Made by a program: the position numbers and the translations under genes. From positions 1-62,523 of the forward strand of contig JAFTJZ010000073.1 of NCBI GenBank assembly GCA_017456145.1: a stretch of DNA of 62,523 bases. Direction: 5' to 3'. The notes beneath the pieces were generated by a model, which made no database searches, had not been told where the DNA came from, and was given only the letters and a program-made list of their open reading frames with translations. This document shows, in pieces, positions 44,405 through 53,201 of this stretch (position 1 is its first letter; every line of letters begins with the position of its first letter). Origin of the DNA: Clostridia bacterium (GTDB taxonomy: Bacteria > Bacillota > Clostridia > Oscillospirales > CAG-272).

Positions 44405-44435
44405 TATAAACGAATTTCAAGGGCGAAATCTTACA
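44405..44435 (-). promoter_or_regulatory. Shared upstream motif of lipoprotein operon 1
   Basis: On the minus strand TGTAAG (44430-44435) is followed after 17 bases by CGTTTATA (44405-44412), about 40 bases before the lipoprotein start. It resembles the motifs at 53.15 and 62.44 kb. A perfect 16-bp palindrome, TTGTAAATATTTACAA, lies just upstream at 44451-44466 and could be an operator. No TTGACA/TATAAT pair is seen. Confidence 0.5.
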
Positions 44436-44521
44436 CACCCCTGTGGCTTTTTGTAAATATTTACAAAATGTTCACACTTCCCCGCCCCATTTGCCGCAAA
44501 TCGATCTTAAAAAAAATTTAC

Positions 44522-44550
44522 TTTACATCTTTGCAGATTTATGGTATACT
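44522..44550 (+). promoter_or_regulatory. Sigma-A promoter of the flavoprotein gene
   Basis: TTTACA (44522-44527) and TATACT (44545-44550) are 17 bases apart on the plus strand, about 30 bases before the gene start. Confidence 0.75.
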
Positions 44551-44581
44551 ATAATAAAAACAAATGCGGAGGAACACCACC

Positions 44582-45139
44582 ATGAGAAAAAATTTCAAAG
44601 CCAAGCCCATTTTATACCCCCAGCCCGTATTTATCATCGCATCGTACGATGAAAACGGCAATGCGGATGCCATGAACGCCGCCTGGGGTGGTATTGCAGA
44701 TGCCGACAAGATCTTTATGTGCATCGGCAGCCACAAATCGACCGAGAATATTCTGGCGCGTCGCGCCTTCACGGTCAGCATGGGAAGTGCCGAGCAGGTC
44801 GTCGCCTGCGATTATGTCGGCATCGTTTCCGCAAGCAACGAGCCGGAGAAAATGAAAAAGTCCGGCTTTCACACCACCAAAAGCGAGCACGTGGACGCAC
44901 CGTTGATCGATGAGCTCCCTCTGGCGCTGGAGTGTAAGCTGATCAGCTACGATCCCGAAACGGGGTATATGTTCGGTGAGATCGTCAATATCAGCGTGGA
45001 CGAACGCATCCTTGACGAGAACGACCACATTCTCCCCGAGCGCCTGCGCCCCATCATCTTTGACGGCGCCAACGCAAGCTATCATGTCATCGGAGAAAAG
45101 GTCGGCAATGCCTTTTGTGACGGTGCGGCGCTCAAATAA
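44582..45139 (+). CDS. Flavin reductase-like domain protein
   Basis: The 185-residue protein shows the FMN-binding split-barrel pattern: PQPVFIIASYDENGNADAMN, then IGSHKSTENILARRAFTVSM, then HVDAPLIDELPLALECKL. This matches flavin reductase-like proteins that bind FMN and may serve an unknown oxidase or redox partner. GGAGGAACACCACC precedes the ATG. It is the only plus-strand gene inside the lipoprotein/permease region and probably unrelated to it. Confidence 0.9.
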   Translation: MRKNFKAKPILYPQPVFIIASYDENGNADAMNAAWGGIADADKIFMCIGSHKSTENILARRAFTVSMGSAEQVVACDYVGIVSASNEPEKMKKSGFHTTKSEHVDAPLIDELPLALECKLISYDPETGYMFGEIVNISVDERILDENDHILPERLRPIIFDGANASYHVIGEKVGNAFCDGAALK

Positions 45140-45153
45140 ACGCATATACACGG

Positions 45154-45187
45154 GAGCCCCTCGGCTGTAGCTGCACAGCCAAGGGGT
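45154..45187. terminator. Terminator between flavoprotein and permease copy 2
   Basis: AGCCCCTCGGCTGT and ACAGCCAAGGGGTT form a stem with one bulged position and a six-base loop. Both flanking genes end here. The T tract is weak on the plus strand. Confidence 0.6.
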
Positions 45188-45201
45188 TCCTAATTCTTGA
45201 G

Positions 45202-47553
45202 TTATGTTTCTCGTCGCTTGGCAAGCAACCCAAGGACAAGAGTAAGCACACAAGCACAACCGGACGCGGCACGCACGGTGGCATCGAGCAGCACAGGAGT
45301 GGCGCACAGCAGATTGTTGAGCGTCCATGCATCAAGCAGCGTCAAGCCCAGCAGCGAGAGCAACCGCGAAAGATAGACCGCCATACCGCAAAGCAGCACG
45401 GTCGGCAGTGTCATGCGACAAAGCGCCGACAGCGACACGGTCAGTGTGGCAAGCAGGGTCAATCCCAGCGCCCGCAGTACCATCACACCGATCACCAGAG
45501 TCAAAACGGAAACGGAGGATGTCAGCGTTTCCATGCCGCTTATGCTGACAGCCGGTGCGCCCGGGGCGGGCAGATCGTAATGCAGCGAGAGTGCGATCAG
45601 CCGCACGGTATTTTGCAACAACGAGAGTCCCGCCCCTGCAGTGAACGTCAATGCCATCTTGGCAGCAAAGCTTCGGCGTCGCCCGTGGCGTGTGGTGCGC
45701 AGGATGAAAGCAAAGCCCCCGCTGTATTCATCGGCAAACAGCCCCGCAAGAAACAGAATGACCACCGCCGCGGCAACGTCAAAATCGGTATCCTGCAAAT
45801 ATAGTCTCCAGCCTGTGTCGTAGACGAAGGAGGCGGAGAGTCCCTTCTCGTTCAGATTTCGCAGCACGCGGTTACGCTCCAGCACGGCGTCAAACGCCTC
45901 GATGCGCATCTCGGCATCGTTCGCCTCGGTGTATAGCGCGCGAAAGGTCTCCTCATCCAACGCGCCGCTCTCCAGCTGCTCGATCAGTGACTGGCGGGAG
46001 GCAGCCAAGGCGGAAAGGCGAGCCGCCTCGGCTTGGATCGCGTCGGATTTTTCCTGCGTCCACGGCCCTTCATAAAGCAACATATACTCGTGGTAGACGT
46101 TATCGTCATACGTCTGCAACGGCGCGTAGTCCTCCCCCACGGTCTGCGCCTCGGCGACCACAAACACGGCAATGCAGAGCAGCGCGAGCAACCGTTGCAG
46201 ACGCTTACGCCACTCCCAGCCATATATACTGCTGTAGCAAATACGGGTACGACGCGGTCTTTGGCGAACGATGCGGCCAAGCGCCGAGCGCGCTGTCTGA
46301 ATCAGTGTGTCCACCCACTTCTGCAATCGGTTGTAGCGCCCTGCAGCGGTCAGCGGAATGGGGCAATGCCGTCCTACGTAGCCCCATACGATCAATGCAC
46401 CGAGCAAGAGCAGCGCGGCAAGCAAAAACAGCGGCAGCGTTATGATATAATCCACGCTCCACGGTCCGAAATAAAACGCATTCCATCGAGTCAGATACGA
46501 GGAGTTTTCCAAAATCGTCAGAAGGTTGAACAGGTGAAACAGATTGTGCAGATGCGTCTGTCCCCATAAACTGAGAAGATAGGAGCCTGCAATAAGAGCA
46601 CCACCCGCCCCAAGCGCGCTGACCGTATGTCGGATCGGCAAGGTCAAAAGCAGCATCGTCCAGACGAACACCGTCCCCGCAGCGCTTTGCACGGCAAGAC
46701 GCAAGAACAGCCCACCCAGCACCGTCGTTCGATATGGGGCGGTGACAAAGACATACTGCAGCGGTAAAAGCCCACCGGCAAGTCCCTCTCGCACAATGTA
46801 TACGGTGGCAGGGATCAGAGCAAAGAAAAGCGTCAGCACAAGGCTCATCAGCGCACCGACCGTCATCTTTGCCGCGATGGTCGTCCCCCGCCCCCCTTTG
46901 GTTGAACGCAAAAGCAGCAGCATCCCACTCTTCTCGGGCAACAGCAGCAGCACCGCTCCCACCAATAGGGCAATCAAAAGAAATACCTGATAAGAATCGT
47001 CATTCAAAATGCGGTCGTATCCTCGCACCTCTCCCACGGGGAAGTCGATGTCCCAGCCCAGCTGCTCGGTATAGTGTGTCACAACACCGACCTGATAGCG
47101 TACGACAAAGCTCGCCTCGGGGATGCCGCTGCTCAGATAATTATTATAATTCTTCCGCGCGGTGAGAATGACCTCGGAGAGCGTTTCGCGGTAATCGTCC
47201 TCGCGATCCAGAAGAGCGACAAAGGAACGGTAAGCGCTGCGGCGGCGGTATTCCGCATACTGCGCCTCGGTAAGCGGGTAGGTCTCCCCACCCGCATCGT
47301 TAAAGGCGCGGATCTCACTCTCCAGCTGCTCCAATGCCGCCAGTCGTTCTCGCACGTCCTTCTCGGTGCCCTCGGGGTCTGCCTCATACATGGCAAGATA
47401 TTCTTGTACGACCTCATCCTGCGCCGTCCCTCCCGCGGGTTGACGAAACGCAACGTAAGCGCAGAGCAGCGCAAGAAACAAGAGCAGCAGCAAAAACACT
47501 CTGTTGCCCGTCAGTTTTTTCATCTCGCCCTTGAGAATGTGCAAGTAGGTCAT
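45202..47553 (-). CDS. ABC-2-type permease, tandem-duplicated (783 residues), copy 2
   Basis: The layout is that of copy 1, with shared marks SDFVVRYQVGM/ASFVVRYQVGV, LLLPEKG-ML-LLRTT/STKGGRG and YHEYMLLYEG. The N-half begins MTYLHILKGEMKKLTGNRVF and the C-half YGWEWRKRLQRLLALL. About 12 membrane segments are visible, with two large outside loops rich in acidic helices. GC content is clearly higher than in the lipoprotein genes upstream. AAAGGAGCTGTT precedes the ATG. The first ~43 codons are duplicated at 48.8-48.95 kb. Confidence 0.78.
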   Translation of the reverse strand: MTYLHILKGEMKKLTGNRVFLLLLLFLALLCAYVAFRQPAGGTAQDEVVQEYLAMYEADPEGTEKDVRERLAALEQLESEIRAFNDAGGETYPLTEAQYAEYRRRSAYRSFVALLDREDDYRETLSEVILTARKNYNNYLSSGIPEASFVVRYQVGVVTHYTEQLGWDIDFPVGEVRGYDRILNDDSYQVFLLIALLVGAVLLLLPEKSGMLLLLRSTKGGRGTTIAAKMTVGALMSLVLTLFFALIPATVYIVREGLAGGLLPLQYVFVTAPYRTTVLGGLFLRLAVQSAAGTVFVWTMLLLTLPIRHTVSALGAGGALIAGSYLLSLWGQTHLHNLFHLFNLLTILENSSYLTRWNAFYFGPWSVDYIITLPLFLLAALLLLGALIVWGYVGRHCPIPLTAAGRYNRLQKWVDTLIQTARSALGRIVRQRPRRTRICYSSIYGWEWRKRLQRLLALLCIAVFVVAEAQTVGEDYAPLQTYDDNVYHEYMLLYEGPWTQEKSDAIQAEAARLSALAASRQSLIEQLESGALDEETFRALYTEANDAEMRIEAFDAVLERNRVLRNLNEKGLSASFVYDTGWRLYLQDTDFDVAAAVVILFLAGLFADEYSGGFAFILRTTRHGRRRSFAAKMALTFTAGAGLSLLQNTVRLIALSLHYDLPAPGAPAVSISGMETLTSSVSVLTLVIGVMVLRALGLTLLATLTVSLSALCRMTLPTVLLCGMAVYLSRLLSLLGLTLLDAWTLNNLLCATPVLLDATVRAASGCACVLTLVLGLLAKRRET

Positions 47554-47572
47554 AACAGCTCCTTTTCCACTC

Positions 47573-48778
47573 TTACTCCGTGCTTATAGTCTGAAATACC
47601 CAAATGCCGTCGGCATTTTGTGTGATCGTTCCAAAATGCTCGGCAGAATATTCTCGACTTTCACCTTTGACGTTACAGTAGATTACCCCGTCACAGCAGC
47701 AAATCTCATAAACGTACAATTCATATTCCAATCCTGTATGCTCCATATCAAAATTAACCATCGGTTCACCTTCACCGCCATTGACCGAAATACGGTAGAG
47801 AATATCTCCATATTCTTCCATGCGATCATTCGTCCCATCCTGGAGCGGATTGAGCAGATAATATACATAGTCACCGTCAAAGCCGACAGGATCAAAAATT
47901 ACGCCATCTACGGATAAAAGTCGCGTACGTTCCCCCGTATTCAAATCATATCGATCAAGGTGACGCGCTGTGTTGACACGCCCCACATCGAGTTCCCGCT
48001 CATCACTTGCAATGTACGCTACCATACCGTCCAGATAGAGTACGCTGCTATTTAATTCCGTTGGCGTATAGACAGCGAAATCACAATCAGTGAGATAACT
48101 CGTGGGCTCATCCATAAACGACACAAGAAAGGTATTTCCGCTGACCTTAAGGTCGGAAAAGGTTCTTCCCGAAGGTGGAGATAGAGTATCGCAGCGTTTA
48201 TTGACCGGATCATATCGAAGAATTTCAAAGCCGCCATCTTTTAGTGCGCGCATCAGGAAAATATACTGCTCATTCGCAAGCATCTGCCTCCATTCGTTCC
48301 CATTCCCCTCAACGGCAAGTACGGTCTCATGCGTCATCATGTCGATGCGATACAAATGCCCATCATTTCCGCCGGTCATCATGTCATATCCCGTTGCATA
48401 CAAGCAACTGTCCGCCGAGCTCCAAAGATAATATTGCGCATACGGGCTTACACTCGCCAAACAATCTTGGTGATCGCACAGCGGATCAAAGCAAAAGATG
48501 CGCTGCTCATCGGTTTTCTTATTTATGTAAAATAATCGATCTCCGTAAGCACGGGTGGTATGTAAAACCATGCCGGGAATATTTCTAAAAACGCGATTAT
48601 ACGGATTGCAAATTAAATTATCCGCTGCATCAAACAAGGAAACATCGATGCTATCCGGCTCGGCCACGGTGATATCCTCCTCTTGCTCACTCGGCACAGG
48701 TGCCTCGGGCATCTCGGTGGTGCAGGAAGATAAACAAAGGAATAACACAAAGAAAACCAATAAATATGTTTTTTTCAT
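47573..48778 (-). CDS. Three-cysteine beta-propeller-like lipoprotein (group A), copy 2
   Basis: The 401-residue protein has a signal peptide and lipobox LSSCTTEMPE (Cys19). The family block RLFYINKKTDEQRIFCFDPLC continues as DHQDC. Blade-like repeats follow, with GHLYRIDMMTHETVLAVEGNGNE, LRYDPVNKRCDTLSPPSGR and KVSGNTFLVSFMDEPTSYL. It precedes permease copy 2 by 19 bases. Its start overlaps a 59-codon truncated permease frame (ATGA), so the upstream lipoprotein genes are transcribed with it. Confidence 0.78.
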   Translation of the reverse strand: MKKTYLLVFFVLFLCLSSCTTEMPEAPVPSEQEEDITVAEPDSIDVSLFDAADNLICNPYNRVFRNIPGMVLHTTRAYGDRLFYINKKTDEQRIFCFDPLCDHQDCLASVSPYAQYYLWSSADSCLYATGYDMMTGGNDGHLYRIDMMTHETVLAVEGNGNEWRQMLANEQYIFLMRALKDGGFEILRYDPVNKRCDTLSPPSGRTFSDLKVSGNTFLVSFMDEPTSYLTDCDFAVYTPTELNSSVLYLDGMVAYIASDERELDVGRVNTARHLDRYDLNTGERTRLLSVDGVIFDPVGFDGDYVYYLLNPLQDGTNDRMEEYGDILYRISVNGGEGEPMVNFDMEHTGLEYELYVYEICCCDGVIYCNVKGESREYSAEHFGTITQNADGIWVFQTISTE

Positions 48779-48954
48779 ACGAATTTTTCCTCACAAAACG
48801 GGAGCGAAAGCGAGAGTCTCGCCCCCGTCCCTCCCGCGGGCTGACGAAACGCAACGTAAGCGCAGAGCAGCGCAAGAAACAAGAGCAGCAGCAAAAACAC
48901 TCTGTTGCCCGTCAGTTTTTTCATCTCGCCCTTGAGAATGTGCAAGTAGGTCAT
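48775..48954 (-). pseudogene. Truncated permease 5' end (59 codons), overlapping the next lipoprotein
   Basis: The first 43 codons are nearly identical in DNA to those of permease copy 2 (MTYLHILKGEMKKLTGNRVF onward). After GGGACGG the sequence switches to a GC-rich repeat and the frame continues to a TGA that overlaps the ATG of the lipoprotein below. The product would be one membrane segment. This marks a lipoprotein-permease unit whose permease was deleted after lipoprotein copy 3. Confidence 0.8.
48800..48831. repeat. 32-bp repeat upstream of lipoprotein copy 2
   Basis: GGGAGCGAAAGCGAGAGTCT plus CGCCCCCGTCCC is identical at 51428-51459, upstream of lipoprotein copy 4. In both places a similar 20-bp stretch leads into the ATG. 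It marks duplicated 5' regions and the deletion junction of the permease fragment. Confidence 0.85.
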
Positions 48955-48986
48955 GAATATCTCCTTTTATATATTTTTTTCCGCTC

Positions 48987-50126
48987 TTACGGATGAATGA
49001 TCTCAAAATCCTCTGCGACAAAGCCGCTCTCCGTCTCACTCAGCTTACCGTAGACGAACGTGGGCTTAAGGTCCACGTATGTTTTGTAATAATAGTAGAT
49101 GGTCCCCTCAAAGCAGCTCACCTCCATGAGAATACCCGGGAAATCACCGAGGTGCTCCACGCTCCCATCCGCGAGAGCCACGCGATACAAGGCCTTTCCC
49201 TGTTGATAATTACCGGAGCTATCCTGATAATACTCCGAATAATATACGTATTCCCCGTCAAATCCCAGGGTCAGAATCGGCGTATTTCCGTCCAGAATGA
49301 CATGCTGCTCCTCCTCGTGTACACTCTGATAACACAAGCCCGTCACGCGAGACTGATCATTCCTGACGTTGCCTATGGCAAGATCGCCGTTCAGATATAC
49401 GATGCTCGTCACGTTCGTCGGGGTATATTCGGTAAAATCCGCATCGGCAAGATACCACCCCGCATCATCCGTAAAGGAAACGAGGATCGTATCTCCGCTG
49501 ACATAAAGGATTTTGGTAAACGTGCGCCCCTCAGGCGGCATGATCTCCTCTGTCGTTTTACTCTCTACATCGTAGCGCATGAGCCGATAGCCACCGTTTT
49601 CGCGTTCCATTGTAAACAAAATGTATTGATCGTACGCGTAAATATATTTTGTCAGATCATTTCCGTTTCCTATCCAGGCAAGGCTGACCTCCTGTGTCAT
49701 GGCTTCGATACAGTACAGCTCTGTCCCGTATCCGGTCCCGTTTTGAACGGTCGTTCCGTAGAGATTCCCATCGTACGGATGATAAACCAGATTGCGCGGC
49801 ATATAAAAGTACTGCGAAACACAACTTGTATGCTCGCAAAGGGGGTCAAGGCAAAAAATGCGCTCCTCCCCGCTCGCCTTATTCACGTAATACAACGTTG
49901 CGCCGCGTGCCTGATCGGTCACCAGCAGCATACCCGGCAAATTCAGCATAAATTCGGACTGCTGCTCAATCACGCTGTATTCATACAGCGAGGTGTCGAT
50001 CTCGGCCGGCTCGGGTGCGGTGGGAGTCTCCTCCTGCTCCTGTGACACGGGATCTTCGGGCATCTCGGTGGTGCAGGACGAAAGCAGCAGCACTGCGGCA
50101 ATCACAATCATACAAATTCGTTTCAT
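48987..50126 (-). CDS. Three-cysteine beta-propeller-like lipoprotein (group A), copy 3
   Basis: The 379-residue protein has lipobox LLSSCTTEMPE (Cys18). The cysteine block is YYVNKASGEERIFCLDPLC then EHTSC. Blade-like segments include LYCIEAMTQEVSLAWIGNGND, LMRYDVESKTTEEIMPPEGR and ILYVSGDTILVSFTDDAGWY. The C-terminal end (YGKLSETESGFVAEDFEIIHP) is nearly the same as that of the distant copy at 61-62.1 kb, linking these two as closest relatives. A permease 5' fragment follows it. Confidence 0.78.
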   Translation of the reverse strand: MKRICMIVIAAVLLLSSCTTEMPEDPVSQEQEETPTAPEPAEIDTSLYEYSVIEQQSEFMLNLPGMLLVTDQARGATLYYVNKASGEERIFCLDPLCEHTSCVSQYFYMPRNLVYHPYDGNLYGTTVQNGTGYGTELYCIEAMTQEVSLAWIGNGNDLTKYIYAYDQYILFTMERENGGYRLMRYDVESKTTEEIMPPEGRTFTKILYVSGDTILVSFTDDAGWYLADADFTEYTPTNVTSIVYLNGDLAIGNVRNDQSRVTGLCYQSVHEEEQHVILDGNTPILTLGFDGEYVYYSEYYQDSSGNYQQGKALYRVALADGSVEHLGDFPGILMEVSCFEGTIYYYYKTYVDLKPTFVYGKLSETESGFVAEDFEIIHP

Positions 50127-50167
50127 TCGGTTTTCCTCCTTAACTACGCAAAATAATCAATGGTGTA

Positions 50168-51406
50168 CTACTCATCCCCCACGGGCAATTTCCGAAACGC
50201 CCAGACGCCGTCCTGATCCTGCGTCAGTGTGCCGTAGCGGTCGACGAACGGACCGTTTGCATCGGTTTTCAAATGGCAATATATGGTACCATCATAGACC
50301 GCAACCATATCAACGAACAATTCATAATCCAGCCCAGTATGGTCTTTTCCGAAGTTAACCATCGGCTCGGACTCGCCGCCTTCAATCGGCACACGGTATA
50401 AAATACGACCGGGATGGACATATGTGCCGCCTCGTAAGGGATTGAGCAGATAATATATATATCCGCCGCCGTACCCCACGACACGAACGCAATGATCCTC
50501 TCCGTCGTAAGTAAAGATGTTGCGTTTTTCTTTCGTATCAAGATTGTAACTGCAAATCGAACGAGCACTCACTCCCCATCCCACCGATATACCGGTTGTA
50601 CTTTCCGAATAATATACCGTTTCTTGATCCATATATATCGGCTGCATCGGAACGTAGATCGGTTCATAATAGGAAAATCTCTCATCCGTTTGATACATTT
50701 GCCCATACTCATCTGTAAAATTGACAAGGATGGTATCGCCGCTGACGATCAATGCAGAAAATTTCCGTCCCGTAGGCGGAACCATCGTTTTAGCCTTCCC
50801 GCTCTTGGGGTGAAAACGAACGATATCCATCTGTCCGTCCGCGTTCATTCGTCGCAAATAAATATATTTTTCGTTCGCGTATATGGCGAGAATTTCACTG
50901 CCGTTTCCACGATACACCAATTGGTATTCCTGCGTATCGATATCAATCTGATACAAATTTCCGTCGCTGCTTGCCATAAGGTTGAGTTCTGACGGAGGAC
51001 GTGCCGTAGCATATAGTTGCTGCGTCCCGGAAAACCAGATCCAATTTTCCACGAAAAGAAACGCACCGCCGTATCCTCCGATACAGTCACCGTGATTACA
51101 CAAAGCATCAAAGCAAAAAAAATATTCCGTCGTGTTTGCCTTGTTGACATACGTTAAATGAACTGCACCGTTATGCGCCTCCTGATCATTCAGCAATACC
51201 ATACCGGGGAGATTGACGAAAAGCGGCTGCCTCATGGAATACACCATGCTTTCACTCGGTGTATAGAGCGAATCGTCAATGATACCGTAGTCAATTTCTT
51301 CCTCAACTTCGGTATTATCGACAAGGTATTCATCCGGCATGGCATCGGCGCAGGAGGATAAACAAAGGAATACCATCATAAAAATCAATAAATATATTTT
51401 TTTCAT
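50168..51406 (-). CDS. Three-cysteine beta-propeller-like lipoprotein (group A), copy 4
   Basis: The 412-residue protein has lipobox LSSCADAMPDEY (Cys19). The cysteine block is TYVNKANTTEYFFCFDALC then NHGDC. It shares about two thirds of its residues with copy 5, including the N-terminal DYGIIDDSLYTPSESMVYSM and the end DRYGTLTQDQDGVWAFRKL. The two are a recent tandem duplication. No permease is attached to this unit. Confidence 0.78.
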   Translation of the reverse strand: MKKIYLLIFMMVFLCLSSCADAMPDEYLVDNTEVEEEIDYGIIDDSLYTPSESMVYSMRQPLFVNLPGMVLLNDQEAHNGAVHLTYVNKANTTEYFFCFDALCNHGDCIGGYGGAFLFVENWIWFSGTQQLYATARPPSELNLMASSDGNLYQIDIDTQEYQLVYRGNGSEILAIYANEKYIYLRRMNADGQMDIVRFHPKSGKAKTMVPPTGRKFSALIVSGDTILVNFTDEYGQMYQTDERFSYYEPIYVPMQPIYMDQETVYYSESTTGISVGWGVSARSICSYNLDTKEKRNIFTYDGEDHCVRVVGYGGGYIYYLLNPLRGGTYVHPGRILYRVPIEGGESEPMVNFGKDHTGLDYELFVDMVAVYDGTIYCHLKTDANGPFVDRYGTLTQDQDGVWAFRKLPVGDE

Positions 51407-51427
51407 ACGAATTTCTCCTCACAGGGT

Positions 51428-51459
51428 GGGAGCGAAAGCGAGAGTCTCGCCCCCGTCCC
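51428..51459. repeat. 32-bp repeat upstream of lipoprotein copy 4
   Basis: This is the second copy of the repeat at 48800-48831, identical over 32 bases. Unlike there, no permease fragment is attached. Confidence 0.85.
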
Positions 51460-51537
51460 ACAATACGATCAGTAACCGTATTACGATGAACCGTTTTAAT
51501 CAAAATATCACATCAAAAGCATGGCTCTGCTTAATTA

Positions 51538-52797
51538 TCATCTTACTTCCTCATCCCCCACGGGCAATTTTTGAAACGTCCAGACGCCGTCCTGATCCTG
51601 CGTCAACGTGCCGTAGCGGTCGACAAAATACCCGCTATTGCTTGCTTTCAGATGGCAATATATGGTGCCGTCGTAGACCACGACCTGATCCACGTTCATA
51701 TCATACTTTAGACCTGTATGCTCCTTCCCGAAATTGACCATCGGCTCGGGCTCGCCACCTTCAATCGGCACACGGTATAAAATACGGCCGAACGCCGAAA
51801 CAACCGTGGTGGTTCCCGCTTGGATCGGGTTGAGCAGATAATATACATATCCACCGCCATATCCTACCACGCAAACACTGAATTCATCTCCTGCATAGGT
51901 GATGATGGTTTCTTTTTCTTCCGTATCGATATTGATTCGACAGATGGAGCGCGCGCTGCCGTCCCATCCTGCCGATACCCCATTGACATTTTCCGCAATA
52001 TACATCATATTTTGATCGATGTAAATCGGTTGCAAGGGCAGGCTTGTCGCAACAAAATGACTAAAATTATTATTTGTCTGATATATTGTTCGATAATTAT
52101 CGTTAAAGATGACCAGAATTGTATCCCCGCTGACCATCAGGCTTGCAAATTGTTTCCCTGCAAGCGGGGTCATTTTTTCCGCTTTCTTTTTGATTGGATC
52201 GTACCGGATGATCTCGTGATATCCGTCTTTGTGCTGGCGGCTCAAGAAAATGTAGTCCTCGTTGGCGTAAATCTGACTGATCGGAGTTCCGTTTCCCTCA
52301 TATACCATTTCATATTCCTGCGTGTCAAGATCGATGCAATACAGGTTCCCATCGCTCTTTGCTGTCGAATCCACATCCTCCGGCGGCTCTGCGGTTGCAT
52401 ATACGTTATCATCCGCTACCGACCACACCCAATTTTCCACCCACTTAAAATCTCCGCCGTAACCACCCATACAGTAATGGTGGTTGCATAACGGATCAAA
52501 GCAAAAATAGTACTCCGTCACATTCGCCTTATTGACATAGGACAGATGGATGCCTCCATAATGTGCTTCTTGGTCATTGAGCAATACCATCCCCGGGAGG
52601 TTGACAAATTCCGTCAATCGCATAGAATATACCATGCTTTCGTTCGGCGTATACAAAGAATCGTCGATGATACCGTAATCAATCATCTCTTCCTCTGAAT
52701 CGTCAATCTTGTATTCGTCCGGCATGGAAGCGGCGCAGGAAATAAGCAATAGCACCGCCAAGAGCAGCGCAGCATAACGCAATATATGTTTCTTCAC
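51538..52797 (-). CDS. Three-cysteine beta-propeller-like lipoprotein (group A), copy 5
   Basis: The gene starts with GTG after AGGGGGTAAAAAGT. The 419-residue protein has lipobox LLISCAASMPDEY (Cys21) and the block SYVNKANVTEYYFCFDPLC then NHHYC. Blade-like segments include LYCIDLDTQEYEMVYEGNGT and SLMVSGDTILVIFNDNY. It is the tandem twin of copy 4 and ends DRYGTLTQDQDGVWTFQKL. Confidence 0.78.
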   Translation of the reverse strand: MKKHILRYAALLLAVLLLISCAASMPDEYKIDDSEEEMIDYGIIDDSLYTPNESMVYSMRLTEFVNLPGMVLLNDQEAHYGGIHLSYVNKANVTEYYFCFDPLCNHHYCMGGYGGDFKWVENWVWSVADDNVYATAEPPEDVDSTAKSDGNLYCIDLDTQEYEMVYEGNGTPISQIYANEDYIFLSRQHKDGYHEIIRYDPIKKKAEKMTPLAGKQFASLMVSGDTILVIFNDNYRTIYQTNNNFSHFVATSLPLQPIYIDQNMMYIAENVNGVSAGWDGSARSICRINIDTEEKETIITYAGDEFSVCVVGYGGGYVYYLLNPIQAGTTTVVSAFGRILYRVPIEGGEPEPMVNFGKEHTGLKYDMNVDQVVVYDGTIYCHLKASNSGYFVDRYGTLTQDQDGVWTFQKLPVGDEEVR

Positions 52798-52818
52798 ACT
52801 TTTTACCCCCTATCTTTG

Positions 52819-53058
52819 TCATGACCTATCCTCTCCGCACAGCGGCGTAAAGCTCCAGGAGCCGTCCATGTAGACCGGCTTATTTGCCACGGTTGCGGTG
52901 TAATCCGAAAAATCGCCGTCGATGAGACAGAGCATCGGGTCATCCATAAAGTTAACCATAATGATCTCTCCACTGACGCAAAGAGCAATGAACGCGCGTC
53001 CATCGGGCAAAGATGCCGTCAGCAGCATGCACGCCATGCGGCCTCGGTTTCGTTTCAT
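52819..53058 (-). pseudogene. Remnant of a group A lipoprotein (79 codons)
   Basis: After a basic start (MKRNRGRMACMLLTASLPDG) the frame matches only the middle blade of the family: RAFIALCVSGEIIMVNFMDD, then GDFSDYTATVANKPVYMD. The lipobox and three-cysteine regions are deleted, as is the C-terminal half. It is first in the operon behind the motif at 53.15 kb, and AAGGGGAATATCA precedes its ATG, so it may still be translated. Confidence 0.75.
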
Positions 53059-53145
53059 TGATATTCCCCTTTTGAAATATACATCAGCAAGAGCACGACA
53101 AGGGGAATCACAACCGTATTTCCCCTTGCGTCGTCTCCCTATTCC

Positions 53146-53175
53146 AATAAACACGAATTTTACGCTGATCTTACA
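53146..53175 (-). promoter_or_regulatory. Shared upstream motif of lipoprotein operon 2
   Basis: On the minus strand TGTAAG (53170-53175) is followed after 14 bases by CGTGTTTATT (53146-53155). Including the preceding CA, 22 positions in a 32-bp window match the motif at 62.43-62.46 kb, with equal spacing. It begins the operon that runs to permease copy 2. Confidence 0.55.
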
Positions 53176-53201
53176 TGATCTCTCGGGATTTAACAGTTTT
53201 T

